Notes under the pieces: generated by a model
Told to the model about the DNA's origin: nothing
What the model saw: only the letters and a program-made list of their open reading frames with translations
Database searches by the model: none
Source: Balanoglossus misakiensis
Taxonomy: Eukaryota > Hemichordata
Assembly (NCBI GenBank): GCA_040954595.2
Contig: CM082584.2
Coordinates: forward strand, 1,054,001-1,118,000
Direction of reading: 5' to 3'
Length of the DNA stretch: 64,000 nt
Position numbers and translations under genes: made by a program
Shown: positions 18,600 through 30,858 of the stretch, piece after piece
How the letters are laid out: the number at the start of each line of letters is the position of its first letter
How positions within the stretch are numbered: the first letter of the stretch is position 1

Positions 18600-21500
18600 A
18601 CTGAAAATGTTTTGGTGGGTGTAGCTTTGATATTAATGAAGTTATTTAAGTTTTAATTTTTCTATTACATGGTTGTCTATGTGAGCTTTCGTTAATGCCG
18701 CATATATGACCAGTGGAAACGATAGTTTGAGGAGATCGACTGTTTGAGGGCGCTGTGAAATGAGACATTCCTGGCGATATTGCCGTTGTTCTGTCCATGC
18801 TCAGACGATGTACCCGTCGTTACGAATAACTTCCCTACGTGAATCCACAAGGAAGCTAACGTTGTTTAGTTGCTTCATAGAGCGTAAATTGTTAATCTAC
18901 AGGACTGTCAGACGAATACTCTTTTCAAATGAAGTTTGAAACTACTTACGAGTAAGTTAGTGGAGACAATATATGGCGGATAGTTGGCGTGCAGCCGAAT
19001 CCGCGTTATGACTATGACGTGACCCATTCATCAAGACAAACCGTAAATGATTCACGCATATTGTGGTCCTCACGCAGTCAATCTCAAAATGTCACCAGGC
19101 TTTCTATTTGTCTATTGTTCAGAGAAAAATAACGTGGCGGTTGATCACACTCAACAGTAAAATCCGTTTTGTGAGTTTATAGACAGTCTGTTATCGCCAA
19201 TACTATATAGCGATTGCTAGATGGCTTACCCAATATGTGATCGAGCGAGAATGATAACATTGAATGTCTGTTCAGATCTCATTCCGTACGTCATACGTCA
19301 ACATTTCGATTTCGATTTAATCCATTCATAAAGAATTTAGAGAAAGTCGTCTTGAATTGTGACCCCGACTATCAATTTTACGATGATTTTTTGGCGACGG
19401 AATACACGAGACGCCATTGCATAACTACGTCAGCTGGACTTCCAAGGTTACCATTTTGTGTGTATGGAATCTTATCACAGAGACTACGTACTTTGACAAT
19501 ATGCCATGCTATATCAATGACGCCCCAGAAAATTTGTCGAAAAATGAATTTGTCTTCTCATGGTGGTGCAATATATTTTAATGTCTATTTTGAGGTTGAT
19601 TTTGGTTTTTGGCTAACATGTATATCAATGTCAGCTTATAGCATAAGTTGGTGTCCGTCGTCTATGTATGTCTGTATGTGTGCCTCATACAGAATTATGT
19701 ATTTTGCGAATGGATCAGTTTCGTCTAAATGTATTGATGTATGTATGTGTATGTCCATCAACATCAAAAACTTGAAACTACTGATATTTAGTGTGTACAT
19801 AGAAATTGTTATTGCGAAAAAATGCATACTGGTATTAACTGGAAAAATGTTCAAATAGTCAAAATTGAAAAACTTAATAACAGCGGATCAGATTCAGTTA
19901 AAAATTGGCGTGCATTGGTGTGCAAGTACTATGGGAAGACCTCGTATGATTTTGTTCAGGTGGAGTCAGTATCTGGCGTTTGCTATTTTTTATGAATGTT
20001 TGGGGGAATTTTCTGCAGTTTTGTTTAAAAAAATTCTTCTCTGAAATTACATGTCCAATTGATTGGAAACTTGGTATGGAGGTTCATAGGGCTTACCTGA
20101 ATCACATTTGTGCAAACGGTGGTGAAATTTGCAAAAATGCATTTTTGGGCAATATTTCCTGTTTTTGTCAAAAAATCAAATCCCGTGAAACTGTAAGTGC
20201 AATTGTTTTGATACTTTGTATTTGGGTTTCTAGGGGTGATCTCAGTCAGATATGATCAAATTGTAAAGAAATTTGCATAATTGTATTTTTTGGGAATTCT
20301 GCAGGGTTTGGCCAAATAGTCTTCAGTGAAACCACAAGTCCAATTGATTGGAAACTTTGAATGGGAATTCATATATGTGATATCAGTCAGATTTGTCTGA
20401 ATTACCTGTTGTTTGCCAAAATGTCTTCCTTATTGAAACTTGTTAAAGAGGTTCTTAGGCATGAACAGAAATCAGATTTGTTGAAATCTGGTGAAATATT
20501 CATACTTTTTGGTATATTTCTTGCCATTTTTGATTAACGAGTTTTAGAATTCCATAGACTTATCTTTTTATGCAGTTCAGGATGGGGTACATGACTCATA
20601 ACCCCTTACAAAAATTGACAAGGCAACAATTCCACAAACATGTTTACATTTCACAATGGTGCAACACACAACCCTTACACCATATACACTATAAACCAAA
20701 TTGGTTTAACACTGGTTTTTCTAATCTTGTTATTCTGTCAACCAATCACAGTACTGCACGTGAGCATATTCAGTTAATATCTGGTTTGAAGTATATTTTT
20801 GGGGTGATTTTGGTCAAATACTCAAAAACCTCTACTCACAGTTCTTTGAAATTTGGTTTGCAGGTTCCTAGGTGTGTTATCACGACATTTTAACAAATCC
20901 TATGATGGAACTGTCAATATAGTTTTTGTGGACAATTTTTGCCATTTTTGTTTGATTGCTTTGCAATTTTTTGTTTTGCAGTTTCCAGGGGATTTTTTTA
21001 CTGTGATATATCATAAATGTTCTGAAAATGAAAAAATTGTATTTTGGGGGCATAAAAAAAATTCTCAGAAAGTGCATGGTTGATCACTTTAAAAGTTTAG
21101 TAGTGAGTTAATGATATGTGCTTCTTTAGAATGATAATTGAATCAAATCATAGCTGAATTAGTTTTTTTGTTTATTTTGTTTGATATTTTTTCCTTATAC
21201 CTCAAAAATTGTTATTATAAAAGGGAAATTACCATTACATAGTTGTTTGCAATTAAGGAGGACCCCCTCCCCCACTGAAAATCGTATACACCTTGATCTC
21301 TCTATGTCTGTATTCATGTCTGTATGTATGTTTTACAAATGTATGCTCCCAATAAGAGTGAAATGATTTTATTTTATCGTAATACTTCTAAAGTGATTAT
21401 TTCCTATGAGATATACAGTCTTATTACCTAATCTTTTCTGAAATTCTACCTCATGCTGTGTATGAAAAGTCTAATATATGTCATTGTCAAGATCCCCAAA

Positions 21501-23270
21501 ACAGGCTGATATAGTATCACATAACATTTGATAAAAGTATCCCAAACAGTGTGGCAATTTTGGTATACAGAAAAAAAACACTAGAATGACAACAGCTACA
21601 TGTATGTAGGCTAGCAATAGGAACACAGATAACAATTCTCCATATTCATTTTTAAATACGATAAGATTCGCTGAAATTGGCACATCTGTGTGCAGGCAAA
21701 GTCAGTTCCAACTCGGCTTGCAAATCGGACCAATGTCTCTTGTTCGCTGAGACTGTATGGTTCTAGTAATAGCTGTAAGAACTTGATCATTGACCAAACT
21801 CTTGGTTCAATTTTGCAACATTTTATGATTTCAAGCTGTACATATTTAACTCCGTTTCAACTATGGTTGGAGGGATAATAATGGAGCCATTTCACTGACA
21901 AAATAGCGCTTAGGGACCATTCAGTTTTTACGGTGGGGGGAGGCTGGCAAAATCCAGGGGGTCACTTAAATTTTGAAATCCAAAAGAGGGAGTCATCTTT
22001 TTTTCAAACGTTTAGGGGGGATGTCATATACATGTACCCACCGATGCTAACTTTGAGTGGAGTGGCAACAGTAAAATTGGTCCTTTCAAACATTGAGATA
22101 CATGTAATTTGCTTTTGACTTCATTAAAATGCAACTTTGAGCTACATATTTTACAAAGTTTTCTTATGTGGAAGGAGGACATCCCCTCCCACACCCATCC
22201 CCTTATTTCTTCGCCACATATAGTGTACCAGGGCAGAATACTTGCCATCCCACCCCCACTGATGTTAACTTTGAGTGGCAAAAGTCAAATTTGTCCTCCC
22301 CAACATTAAGTTAATTTGCCTTTGAGTTCATTAAAATGCATTAATTGTATTTTACAAAATTGTCCTACGTACACCCACCCCTTCCACTTTTCTTGTTTTA
22401 CCAATTCTACCAACTATTGTATTGACGTGTCCTTTTAATTTATCCATAGACCTTCTTTATTGCAACGCTATACTATTATACACTTCAAATTATAAATTTC
22501 TTTAAGAAATTTAGAATTGAGGTGTGAGGAGACCCTTTACCTTTATTGCATACAGTCAGTGTACATAAGATAAGGATGGCGAATGTTTTCGGGGTGGGAG
22601 GAGGGTCATCATATTTTGGTCCTGTCAAAGGGGGGGGGGGTCATCATTTTTTTGGTCCTGGTTGAAGGGGGTGTCGGCCTGATTTTGAAAACCAATGACA
22701 CAAACTTTTGCCCCCCCCCCCTCCACCATAACTGAACAGTCCCTTACTAAAGGACGTCAATGTCTGTTTACAGTCAAATACATTGCCATCAGAAAAAAAA
22801 AATGCAAACAATTTCTTATGTTTGTAGTACGCACTTTTTGTATATCTGTAAACTGTGTCTCAGTTGTGAAATTCTAAGGAAATTTGTTCCTTGGGTAGAA
22901 TAAAGGATTCTTAAACAAACTTAGTCCTGAAAGCTAAATGGTTACCTCAGAGAAACTGTGTTAAATTTGGTCATCATTGTTTTAAATCACACAAGACATT
23001 CCCACAGCTAAGTTACTGCAGCAGTCAGTTTCAACTCAGCTTGCAAATTGGGATCATGTCTTGTGTTCATCGAGACTGTCTGTAGTCGAGTTGACAGTCA
23101 CTACAACTGTATTGCAAATATGGCAGGGTTGGGCAACTCTTCCAATTTGCATTTGAACACCTTTTCTGTTTGCGTCAAAATGATGAATAATGTTTCGTTT
23201 TCAAGAATGCCTTAATATGGGCACCCAATACAAGACAACTGCATTGCAAATGGCATTTTCATTCAACTCT
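18600..23270. other. non-coding stretch with diverged repeats
   Basis: No convincing exon. Low-complexity and repeat-like text includes the segment near 19650-19800 shared with about 14600-14700 and G-runs near 21940-22020 and 22620-22740 (GGGGGGTCATCATTTTTTGG). Around 13800-13990 and 21700-21870 a diverged inverted similarity is visible (AACTGAGTTG... / GTTCCAACTCGG; ATTTTGCAACATTTTATGATTTCAAGCTGT). Confidence 0.4.
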
Positions 23271-23273
23271 CCT

Positions 23274-23500
23274 GGGTACCTAAAACAATTTCAACATGGT
23301 TGACATGGCAATATTAGACAACTGTTCTAATTTGCATAATCCAAAATGGCCGCCAAATTTCTCTAACATGTTAATTTCCCATATTTGTTTTAAATGGTGT
23401 GTAATATCGAATTTGCAGGGTTTCCATTAATATGGGTACCTAAAACAATTTCAACATGGTTGACATGGCAATATTAGACAACTGCTCTAATTTGCATAAT
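23274..23500 (+). repeat. 67-bp direct repeat, two copies 160 bp apart
   Basis: GGGTACCTAAAACAATTTCA through CTAATTTGCATAAT occurs at 23274-23340 and again at 23434-23500 with one visible difference (ACTGTTC/ACTGCTC). This is a local tandem duplication in non-coding sequence. Confidence 0.75.
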
Positions 23501-24041
23501 TCAAACACCTGCTGGATAATTTAACTTTTGCCATTCTTGTCCCATGATTGTATGTATTATATCTCATAACAGGCAATTAAGTGTGCTAATTGTCAAGCCA
23601 ATCTTAATTCTTCATCTGCACCACAAATCAGATGCAAGGTTTAGGACTGGGAGTGTATGTGGGAGCAGCATATAGGGGCCTACAGGTATCTTTAATGGCA
23701 AGTCCTCGGTTAAAGCCAGAAGGTTTTCAGGTTGTAGGCCTCTATTGTATCTACAACAGTTTCTATCACCTCCATCCCACTGGCCGGCACCCGAGGGGGG
23801 GGGGGGGGTACTTGAAATATTTTCGGATGGTAGTCTGTCGCCCCAGTCGATAACATCAACACGTGTAAATGCCCAAAACCCGACCTATTTGTATTATAAG
23901 TCAAATTTTCTGGTCATTTACCCCAAGTTTTTCTTAAAGACTACATACCTATACACCTTTGTATGGGAGAACACATCCCCCACCCCCCTGCCAACACTAA
24001 TTGGACAACTTTATTCTTGTTATACTTCTTTATAAGTCAAA

Positions 24042-24101
24042 ATGTTCAGTAAGAAAAGGCAACAAGTTATTGAAGCTGCTGACGATGGAAACTATGATGA
24101 A
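24042..24101 (+). CDS. candidate first exon of an ankyrin-repeat protein
   Basis: The frame MFSKKRQQVIEAADDGNYDE is followed by a weak donor (GAA/GTATAT), phase 0. The pattern IEAADDGNYDEV is the usual first helix of an ankyrin repeat, and an in-frame stop lies just upstream of the Met. No second exon is visible, so this may be a fragment. Confidence 0.27.
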
Positions 24102-24109
24102 GTATATTT

Positions 24110-25740
24110 TTTTCCTAGCTGTACACATGTACAGTATAATTGGCCCAATGTACCAATTGGAGATGTGTGCCTTACAAGCAACACAGGTTGTATATCCAAG
24201 CCTTGTCTGTTGGCACTATGAAGGGTATTGGAAGAATGTCTCTGCTGGCCACTTTGGCCAGCCACTTTTGGCCAGCAGACTATCAAAAGGGTCAAGAAAA
24301 TAGCCCTAAAAGGTATGGCACTGTATGCAAATCTAGTGCAGGTTTGGATTGATACATTTCCCATCACTGTACATGCATCATCCTGTATGGATGATATGTA
24401 CTCTAGCATTATGCACCAGATAAAAATGGTCAAAATTGCAAAAAAAGGAGATGAAACTCCCACTGGCCTTTAACGCAATCCATAGATAAAGAGACAACAT
24501 GTTCAGGCATTGGATCTAAACATGGTGGATACTGACGAGGGTGTGGTGAATGATGGTGAATGCCTGGATGTTTTGAGGTCGGAATTCTGAAAAGGATTCC
24601 CATCGTGAAGTTGAGGAACAGGATGATGCAGAGGGGCTGGCTCTTTGTGAGTGGGGATAGACATATATTTGGGATACAGAGGTTGCACTTCCTTGCTTCA
24701 TGATTAGTACGGTAACACTGCCAAATTTGCAACACAGTTGTATTGTTAAAGGTACCCATATGAATGTGCTAATCCTGAAAATACGATATTGCGCATCATT
24801 TTGGGAAACATGGCAAAATTTCACTTTTAGTGGTGATTGGCGGCCATTTTTGATTATGCAAAATAGAAAAGTTGCCAAACACTGCCATATTTGCAATACA
24901 TAACCAATATGGATGCAAATCCTGAAATTTTAGATATTACACATAATTTTGAGAAAAAAGGGCCAAGTTTTATTTTAGAGAAGGTATTTGGCGGCCATTT
25001 TTGATCATGCATATTAGAAGAATTGTCCAACATTGCCATTTTGGCAACTCAGCTGGAATAGGTCTAGGCTCCCATATGAATGCCAATAAGCAAAAAACTT
25101 CATAGGAAAGAAAATTTCTAGGTAGGAAAATTTTGACTCAACTTCTGGTTCTAATAATAGGTGTAAGGATGTGATCGTTTGATTTTGCAACATTTTACAA
25201 TTTCAAGCTGTGTGTATTTAACTCTGGTGCAATTCTGGTTGGAGAGACAAATGGCTTAAGCCATTTAATTGAAAATATAGCACTACTTCACCAGGGTTGT
25301 GCAGTACCTTTGACAACGCTTTGAACAATGTTGCAAAAAGCTTTGTGTTGAAGCTTGCTACAAGACTTGGCGTGCTGAAGCCTCTTATACTAGTCTTAGT
25401 TGAACCTCAGCTGTAACTACGTTTGTGAAACCTTAACATTCAAATCTTTGGCCAAAGTTAGGGTTGCAAAGCTTCTTCAAAGTTTTGTGAACCTCAACAA
25501 TGCTTTTCTATAGAAACCTTTAAACATGCGGGGGGGGGGTGTAGTATTCTGACAGCTACGATCAATATAGCGCCCTCTAGTGTTGCATTGTTGATGTTCC
25601 ACTTGTTTATGAATTGCTGTACGACGTCACTTCCGCCCAGATAAGGCGAAGCACATTGTTGAGTCTTTTCAGCCGATCAATAAATAGGTTGTTGTTATAC
25701 CTTATGATCGCATTATTATTCCCATGTTGATGGAAACATA
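24110..25740. other. non-coding stretch
   Basis: No credible exon. A diverged direct repeat containing TTGGCGGCCATTTTTGAT(T/C)ATGCA occurs near 24838 and 24988. The right end (25540-25740) contains TAGCGCCCTCTAGTG, a word common in the window's repeats. Confidence 0.4.
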
Positions 25741-26186
25741 ACAGGGGGGACACCAACATCGTAGTCAGTGAGGTCATCTATGGTGGTGGGCGCGTCTTCC
25801 ACTCGGCACTCCTCCGCGCACGCTTGGGGGATAAAAAATGCATCAAAAACCCCTGGCGCGTCCTCGCTCCCCCTGCGTCGATGGATTCTGTGCGACTGCT
25901 TCCGCCCCCGTCCTCTCTGGTTGCTGTGTCCGGATTGATGATGTTTTCCGGTGAGGTCGGATTTCCCGGAATTCTTCCTGTCGTGATTGGGATACCCACC
26001 TCAGCAGTATGCTAAGGACACGCCAGTGGATGAGAATCGCTGGTGTGGTGGGGGAGCTCAGTCGGAACCTGTTCGGCACCTCCCACCCCTGGAAGACGCA
26101 CAGGCGCTTCATCATCACCATGGACTCCGGTGAACAAAAGGATTCCGTAGGGATCCGTCCAGGTCCGCCCCTGCGGATATAGAAGT

Positions 26187-27185
26187 CTAGCAGGTCGGGT
26201 ATTTCATTTCCTGGACCACACAGCCAGTATAGGTGAGTTTCTCTAACGCCTCAACCGCGTCCCGCTCGCGGAATACTACCGGCTTCTCAGTAAAAATAAC
26301 TGGAAGGTGGCACTGAAAGGCGTGTTTCTTCAGTTTGCGCGTGGACCTCCGGCCTCCCGGGAACGGACATGGAGAAGGGCCTGATGAGTAATGTGGAACA
26401 GAGGATAGGGGGCTCCTTCGGGCCGGCCTGGCGCTCCTCCAGCGGCGTTCGTCTTCTTTGGGCGGTTCCGGCGTCGGATACCGGATCGGTGATCGACGTC
26501 TGGGGCTGAGATCTCCCCAGCGTGAAAAGGATGGTCGTTCACGGGAAGGTGGGCGGTCCCGCCTTTCCTCTCGAGAACGCTCCGGTCGCGGCGACCGGGT
26601 TGGGGATCTGGACCTAGTAGGGCTGCCGGGGTGGCGTCGAAGTTCCCAGGGGATTAGATATTCCCCCGCCTCCAACGTCGCCTCCAGCTCCAATGGGTTG
26701 ATCAGTGACTGCAGCGGCAGCATTTCTTGGCGTGGGGGTGATGGCTCCTGCAGCAGCCCTTGGTTTCCCCCGTCTCTCGCTACTGCTATTGGGGGTGATA
26801 CACGGGTGCGGGGTGGGTCTGGCCCTTCCGACACCTCCATCGCCTGGTCCTTGTCGCCACCGAGTACCTGTTTTTCCAGCTGCGGATCCCGGAAGATGCT
26901 CAAAGTTTCCTCCAGGTCGTCAGCTGCGGTGGTGGTTCTTGTGGGCTCTTGCGGGGAGATATGGCCAACGAATCCCCCACGTACGCGGCCTGGATTGAAC
27001 TCCCGAGGTAGTGTGCAGGTTTTTATGGCTGCGTCGGATGGTACGGGCAGGTTGGCTTCATTCTTTTCCTTCCCGTATACATGCATGGCCTCCTCCCGTA
27101 CCGTGGACATCCATCCTATGTCGCCTAGAACCGTGGCTACTTGACAGTTCTCACGGAGCATCAGGAACAGTATTTTATGTCTCAC
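26187..27185 (-). CDS. uncharacterised Arg/Ser/Pro-rich reading frame in a GC-rich block
   Basis: About 330 codons are open on the minus strand, directly downstream of OB exon 2 and in its frame. The frame is preceded by a splice donor (GAG/GTGAGA at 27185), so it may be intron read-through or an independent unit. The first part (GDIGWMSTVREEAMHVYG) looks globular. The middle is an RS/SP-rich disordered stretch. The end has PCPFPGGRRSTRKLKKHAFQ followed by CH, which resembles a C2H2 finger with the second Cys replaced by Gly. The stop is at 26187. Base composition here (25.75-27.18 kb) is far more GC-rich than the flanks, which suggests a transferred or inserted segment. Function unknown. Confidence 0.45.
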   Translation of the reverse strand: MRHKILFLMLRENCQVATVLGDIGWMSTVREEAMHVYGKEKNEANLPVPSDAAIKTCTLPREFNPGRVRGGFVGHISPQEPTRTTTAADDLEETLSIFRDPQLEKQVLGGDKDQAMEVSEGPDPPRTRVSPPIAVARDGGNQGLLQEPSPPRQEMLPLQSLINPLELEATLEAGEYLIPWELRRHPGSPTRSRSPTRSPRPERSREERRDRPPSRERPSFSRWGDLSPRRRSPIRYPTPEPPKEDERRWRSARPARRSPLSSVPHYSSGPSPCPFPGGRRSTRKLKKHAFQCHLPVIFTEKPVVFRERDAVEALEKLTYTGCVVQEMKYPTC

Positions 27186-27392
27186 CTCCACTTCAGTTGT
27201 CGCTGTTGTATTTAATGTGGACGATGTTTTATATCTGTTGATAACCAATGGGCCTAGTTTAACTGTGGCACCTACATCCAGTGGCAGCGCTGTTTTCTCA
27301 CCCCAAAGGTTGACTTCAGCATCTCTTGTGCCATCAGTTATGGTCAGTTTACGTCTCTTTGTAGAATTCGATGTATGTGTCACTGATTCATA
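27186..27392 (-). CDS. exon 2 of an RPA-like gene (second OB fold)
   Basis: 69 codons between a clear acceptor (TTTTCCACTACAG/TATGAA) and a GTGAGA donor, phase 0 at both ends. Key blocks are STKRRKLTITDGTRDAEVNLWGE split by strands, DVGATVKLGPLVINRY and LNTTATTEVE. The LTI.DG...V.LWG.KA pattern is typical of the second DNA-binding OB fold of RPA70-like proteins. It joins exon 1 in frame across a 417-bp intron. Related exons at 29299-29475 and 47480-47641 lack the PLVINRYKTSS segment. Confidence 0.6.
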
Positions 27393-27809
27393 CTGTAGTG
27401 GAAATAAAATGGAAAACATTGAATGTTAATAATTACGAGTAGTAAATGTTGTGGAGAAATAGTGCAAGAGTGGTTGTTTTTTGTCAGTTGCTTTTTAAAA
27501 TTTGAACTGCAAAATGATGAATCGATGGCAGTAATTTTGACCCGAGGTGAGTTGACAAGGCATGGTTGTATCATATAAATGGATTTTCAATGTACGTGAT
27601 CGCATGGAGGCTGCCATATTGGATTACATCTGAAGACCTTCCCATTGGGCTTCGGTTGAATTCGGGAAAGGTCTCTAAAATGTAATGGGTCATTCAATTT
27701 TGTAGAGTAAATTTCTAAAAATGTAGAAGATGGGAGGTTAAGATACCCAAAATGACTACGGCAAAAAAAAAGTCAGGCCCATAAGTTTCGGGGTGCGATT
27801 ATAACGTAC

Positions 27810-28079
27810 CTTTGCTCTATCATAGAGGCAAATGGTATTATCTCTTCCAGTGGAAAAGTTGCGGAGCTGTACGTATTCTCCCTTCTGTAATCTGTTCAGC
27901 CACTTCGGATTTTCTTTCCAGAATTTAAGTTCCAGAACGTTGCCATCCTGCTGCATACAAGGCACGCTAAACAGTTTCCCGTTGGCGGAATTCCGGATCT
28001 CGACATCCTCCATGAGGCGCAATTTCAGTGCCACGCCTTGGCTGGTTGGGGATGAGGGACCGGGAGCCGGGGATGCCAT
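27810..28079 (-). CDS. exon 1 of an RPA-like gene (first OB fold)
   Basis: The start MASPAPGPSSPTSQG at 28079 lies 13 bases inside an exon with a good acceptor (TATATTTCAG/GTTTAACGG), so a 5' untranslated exon is likely. A conserved stretch with a GTAGGT donor at about 28372-28461 fits that role. The 90 codons contain VALKLRLMEDVEIRNSANGK, LELKFWKENPKWLNRLQKGEY and VQLRNFSTGRDNTICLYDRAK, the strand layout of an OB fold. The donor is CAAAG/GTACGT, phase 0. A protein with two OB folds should bind single-stranded DNA. Such proteins occur in replication and in some transposons (Helitron-type RPA). Which applies here is not shown. Confidence 0.6.
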
Positions 28080-28522
28080 AACGCCGTTAAACCTGAAATA
28101 TAGATTGAGAGTGGATATTGTTTTACACAATTTTTGACAATTGAAGTAAAGTATTAGAATGATGGAGTCCGATAAAAAAAGTGAGTTGGTGATTGCGGTA
28201 TCCGACTTCGTTATTAAAAATGGAAAGATTTGCGATTTGAGATTCGGTTACCATTTGCAAGTTTGAAAGGAAATATTTCATTGAAGCACAGTGGCAACTA
28301 CTGGGTTATGGAGAATTTTTGAAATGTTGATGAACGGAGACTTATTAGAATCAATGAAAACCTACCTTTAACGGTGTTACGGTTACTAAACGTGAGAGAC
28401 CGCTTGTCTCGTTCATCCGATTCTGAGCTCCTAGCTCTTGTGGAGACATGCGGAGGTACAGCGGGTTAACGGTTAGAAAGTGTTGATGAAAGAAATAAGT
28501 TTATAGGCCAATCAGGAGTTAG

Positions 28523-28890
28523 AGTCTCTAAAATGTAATGGGTCATTCAATTTTGTAGAGTAAATTTCTAAAAATGTAGAAGATGGGAGGTTAAGATACC
28601 CAAAATGACTACGTCAAAAAAAAGGCCCATAAGTTTCGGGGTGCGATTATAACATACCTTTGCTCTATCATAGAGGCAAATGGTATTATATCTTCCAGTG
28701 GAAAAGTTGCGGAGCTGTATGTATTCTCTCTTCTGTTATCTGTTCAGCTATTTCGGATTTTCTTTCCAGAATTTAAGTTCCAGAACGTTGCCATCCTGCT
28801 GCATACAAGGCACGCTAAACAGTTTGCCGTTGGCTGAATTCCGGATCTAGACTGTATCCTCAATGAGGCACAATTTCACTGCCACGCCTT
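28523..28890 (-). pseudogene. decayed second copy of OB exon 1
   Basis: Tandem copy of 27672-28030, shifted about 850 bp. It shares the intron side (CTCTAAAATGTAATGGGTCA and TTTCGGGGTGCGATTATAAC) and most of the exon (GCATACAAGGCACGCTAAACA), with small indels and an in-frame stop from CGGATCTAGACTG. The promoter-proximal part is lost where it joins the inverted block beginning near 28890. Confidence 0.65.
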
Positions 28891-29480
28891 GGCTGTCATT
28901 GTGGGTATGTTAACCTCCCATGTCCTACAGTTTTAGAAATTTAGTATACAAAATTGGATGACCGATTATGTTTTAGAGACCTTTCCCGAATCCACCTGAA
29001 GCCCAGTCGGAATGTCTTGGGATGTAACCTAAATTCAGTATGGCCGCCTCCATGCGTTCACTTGCATTAAAAAAAAACGTTGATTTTATCTCCGAGTGGC
29101 GGTGTTTATCGTCAGTACCAATTGAAACGCGGCACTCGCTTACAGGTCGCATTTTTATTTTTGAGCGCGTTCTAATATTCTAGAAAGAAAAAAATGATAG
29201 TTTCGAGTACAGATTACATGTATTTTAAAACGAGGTTTGGTCACAATGGTATCACTACTAAATGACTTACAATCGATGTTTTTAATTGTCTTTGCACCAC
29301 AGTATGAATCCTGTGATGGTAAATCGCATTCAACTTAGAAGGCGTGGAGTAAGTGCAACTGATGGTAACTGGGATACCAAACTGAAACGTTTGGGAGAGA
29401 AAACCTTGCCATGCATGGACGTGGGTGGCACAGTTAAACTTGGGTTAAATACTACAGCGACAACTGAAGTCCCGGTGAGA
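28890..29480 (+). pseudogene. inverted copy of the OB gene intron and exon 2
   Basis: This is the reverse complement of about 47480-48030. Exon-2-like sequence occupies 29299-29475 after a good acceptor (TTTGCACCACAG/TATGAATC). It matches RLGEKTLPCMDVGGTVKLG and LNTTATTEVP, but a frameshift and stop near its start break the frame. The donor CCG/GTGAGA is kept. The 29080-29290 stretch is the intron, with an ATGGCCGCC word and a polyA run. Confidence 0.6.
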
Positions 29481-29651
29481 TATTATAAAATACTCTTACA
29501 TCATAAAATTGAAATCCTACATGTCAATAATTTCATATTTTCACTAATGTTTAGCAAAAAACAACTGCTCTCAACAAACCTTACCCCTCCCCCTCTTGTA
29601 TTGTCAGTGCTTTGTAATCTATCAGTAACAATCCATTTTTTTCTCTCAAGG

Positions 29652-29710
29652 TGTTAAAAGAACCTATAGCTACTGGTGATGACATGATACCGTCCATGGG
29701 GTGTTGGAGG
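29652..29710 (+). pseudogene. exon-3-like fragment of the OB gene family
   Basis: After a pyrimidine-rich acceptor (TTTTCTCTCAAG) the sequence GTGTTAAAAGAACC...GGTGATGACATGAT parallels 46866-46930. Joined after exon 2 it would continue in phase 0 (TTEVE then VLKEP). The frame soon hits stops, so this copy is dead. The rest to 30600 shows no exon. Confidence 0.45.
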
Positions 29711-30763
29711 TAATACACTTTGTAAGTATTAACCAGTCAGGACGAAAGTGGGGTAATTACGGCGGTGAGATCAAAGAGATCTATTTGAATGTGAAAGTCG
29801 CTGAGTGGCAGTTACGGCCAGTTCGAAAAATTTTCAAACGGAGATTTTCGGTACTACAAGTGATCGTAGTGCACCCATTTTTCTAAGACGTGTATGAAAC
29901 ACCATAGTCAATGATAGGATGATTTTTCGTGAAGTTTTAACGACGCTTTCCCGAGAAAGACAGTTTCGGTATGTTGGTTTAAATTGTGGTCCTTGACTCT
30001 CGGCAAAGATTTCTTGTCTTGAAAAAAATTGGGTAGGTTAGGAAGATATTGAACTAAGTTACCGTGAAATTATAATAGTGTGAGCCGCTCCGTTGTGGAG
30101 TAATGACGGTGTAAAAATTGCCTTCGCCATCGACGAGTACAGCCGTGTTTGCCATGTGTGTATGCATTGAAGTAGGTCAACGCATGTTAACCCATGACGT
30201 AATGGCTTCCTTTTCAACGCGTCGTTATCTCTCATTAGCATATTACATAAGGAGTCTATACACTATTCACGCTGACTGACTTCTCAGGACTGACCTATGG
30301 CACAGTAAATTGTGGTCCTTGACTCTCGGCATGGATATATTCATGTCAAAATTATGAATAGAGGAGTTTAATAATGTTTCTAAAACCTGAGGGGGTTAAT
30401 TTTTGTGAGGGTATGGCTGATATTTTTTTTTGTAACTTCAAGGTCACTTTGAATTTCGAGATCACAATTTTGTCAGTGGAAGTAAAGAAATTCTTCTCGA
30501 TAAAACTTCATGAAAAATCACATGTAGTACACTCATAGTACCAGTAATGTGCCTGGGGTGAAATAATTGTCAGAAATGGGTTGCTAGTTGCTTAACTTTC
30601 GTTGTGAAAAAAGTTGAAAAACTGTATGCAAATGAGCAATTCAAACGTTACTGGCCAGTTCAAGTGTTTGCATTGCATGATCCCCTGCTGTTTAATTATC
30701 CCACTTACGTCCTGACTGTAACTGCAGTAGTTGCTTACATCAGACTCCCACTATCTGCATGCA

Positions 30764-30858
30764 AGTTGTGGATGGATTTGCAGAGAGAGAGGCTAGTACA
30801 CGGCACTCATGTGGACCTGCACTACCACATTTCTATTCAACATCAGGTCTCTGAGTAA
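30764..30858 (+). pseudogene. terminal-exon-like fragment (LVHGTHVDLHYHI)
   Basis: LWMDLQRERLVHGTHVDLHY then HISIQHQVSE and a stop at 30856-30858. The same block occurs near 47394-47462 (WMYLQRERLVHGTHVDMHYH). It is probably the last exon of the OB gene family or a neighbouring gene carried with it. Unrecognised domain. Confidence 0.4.
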
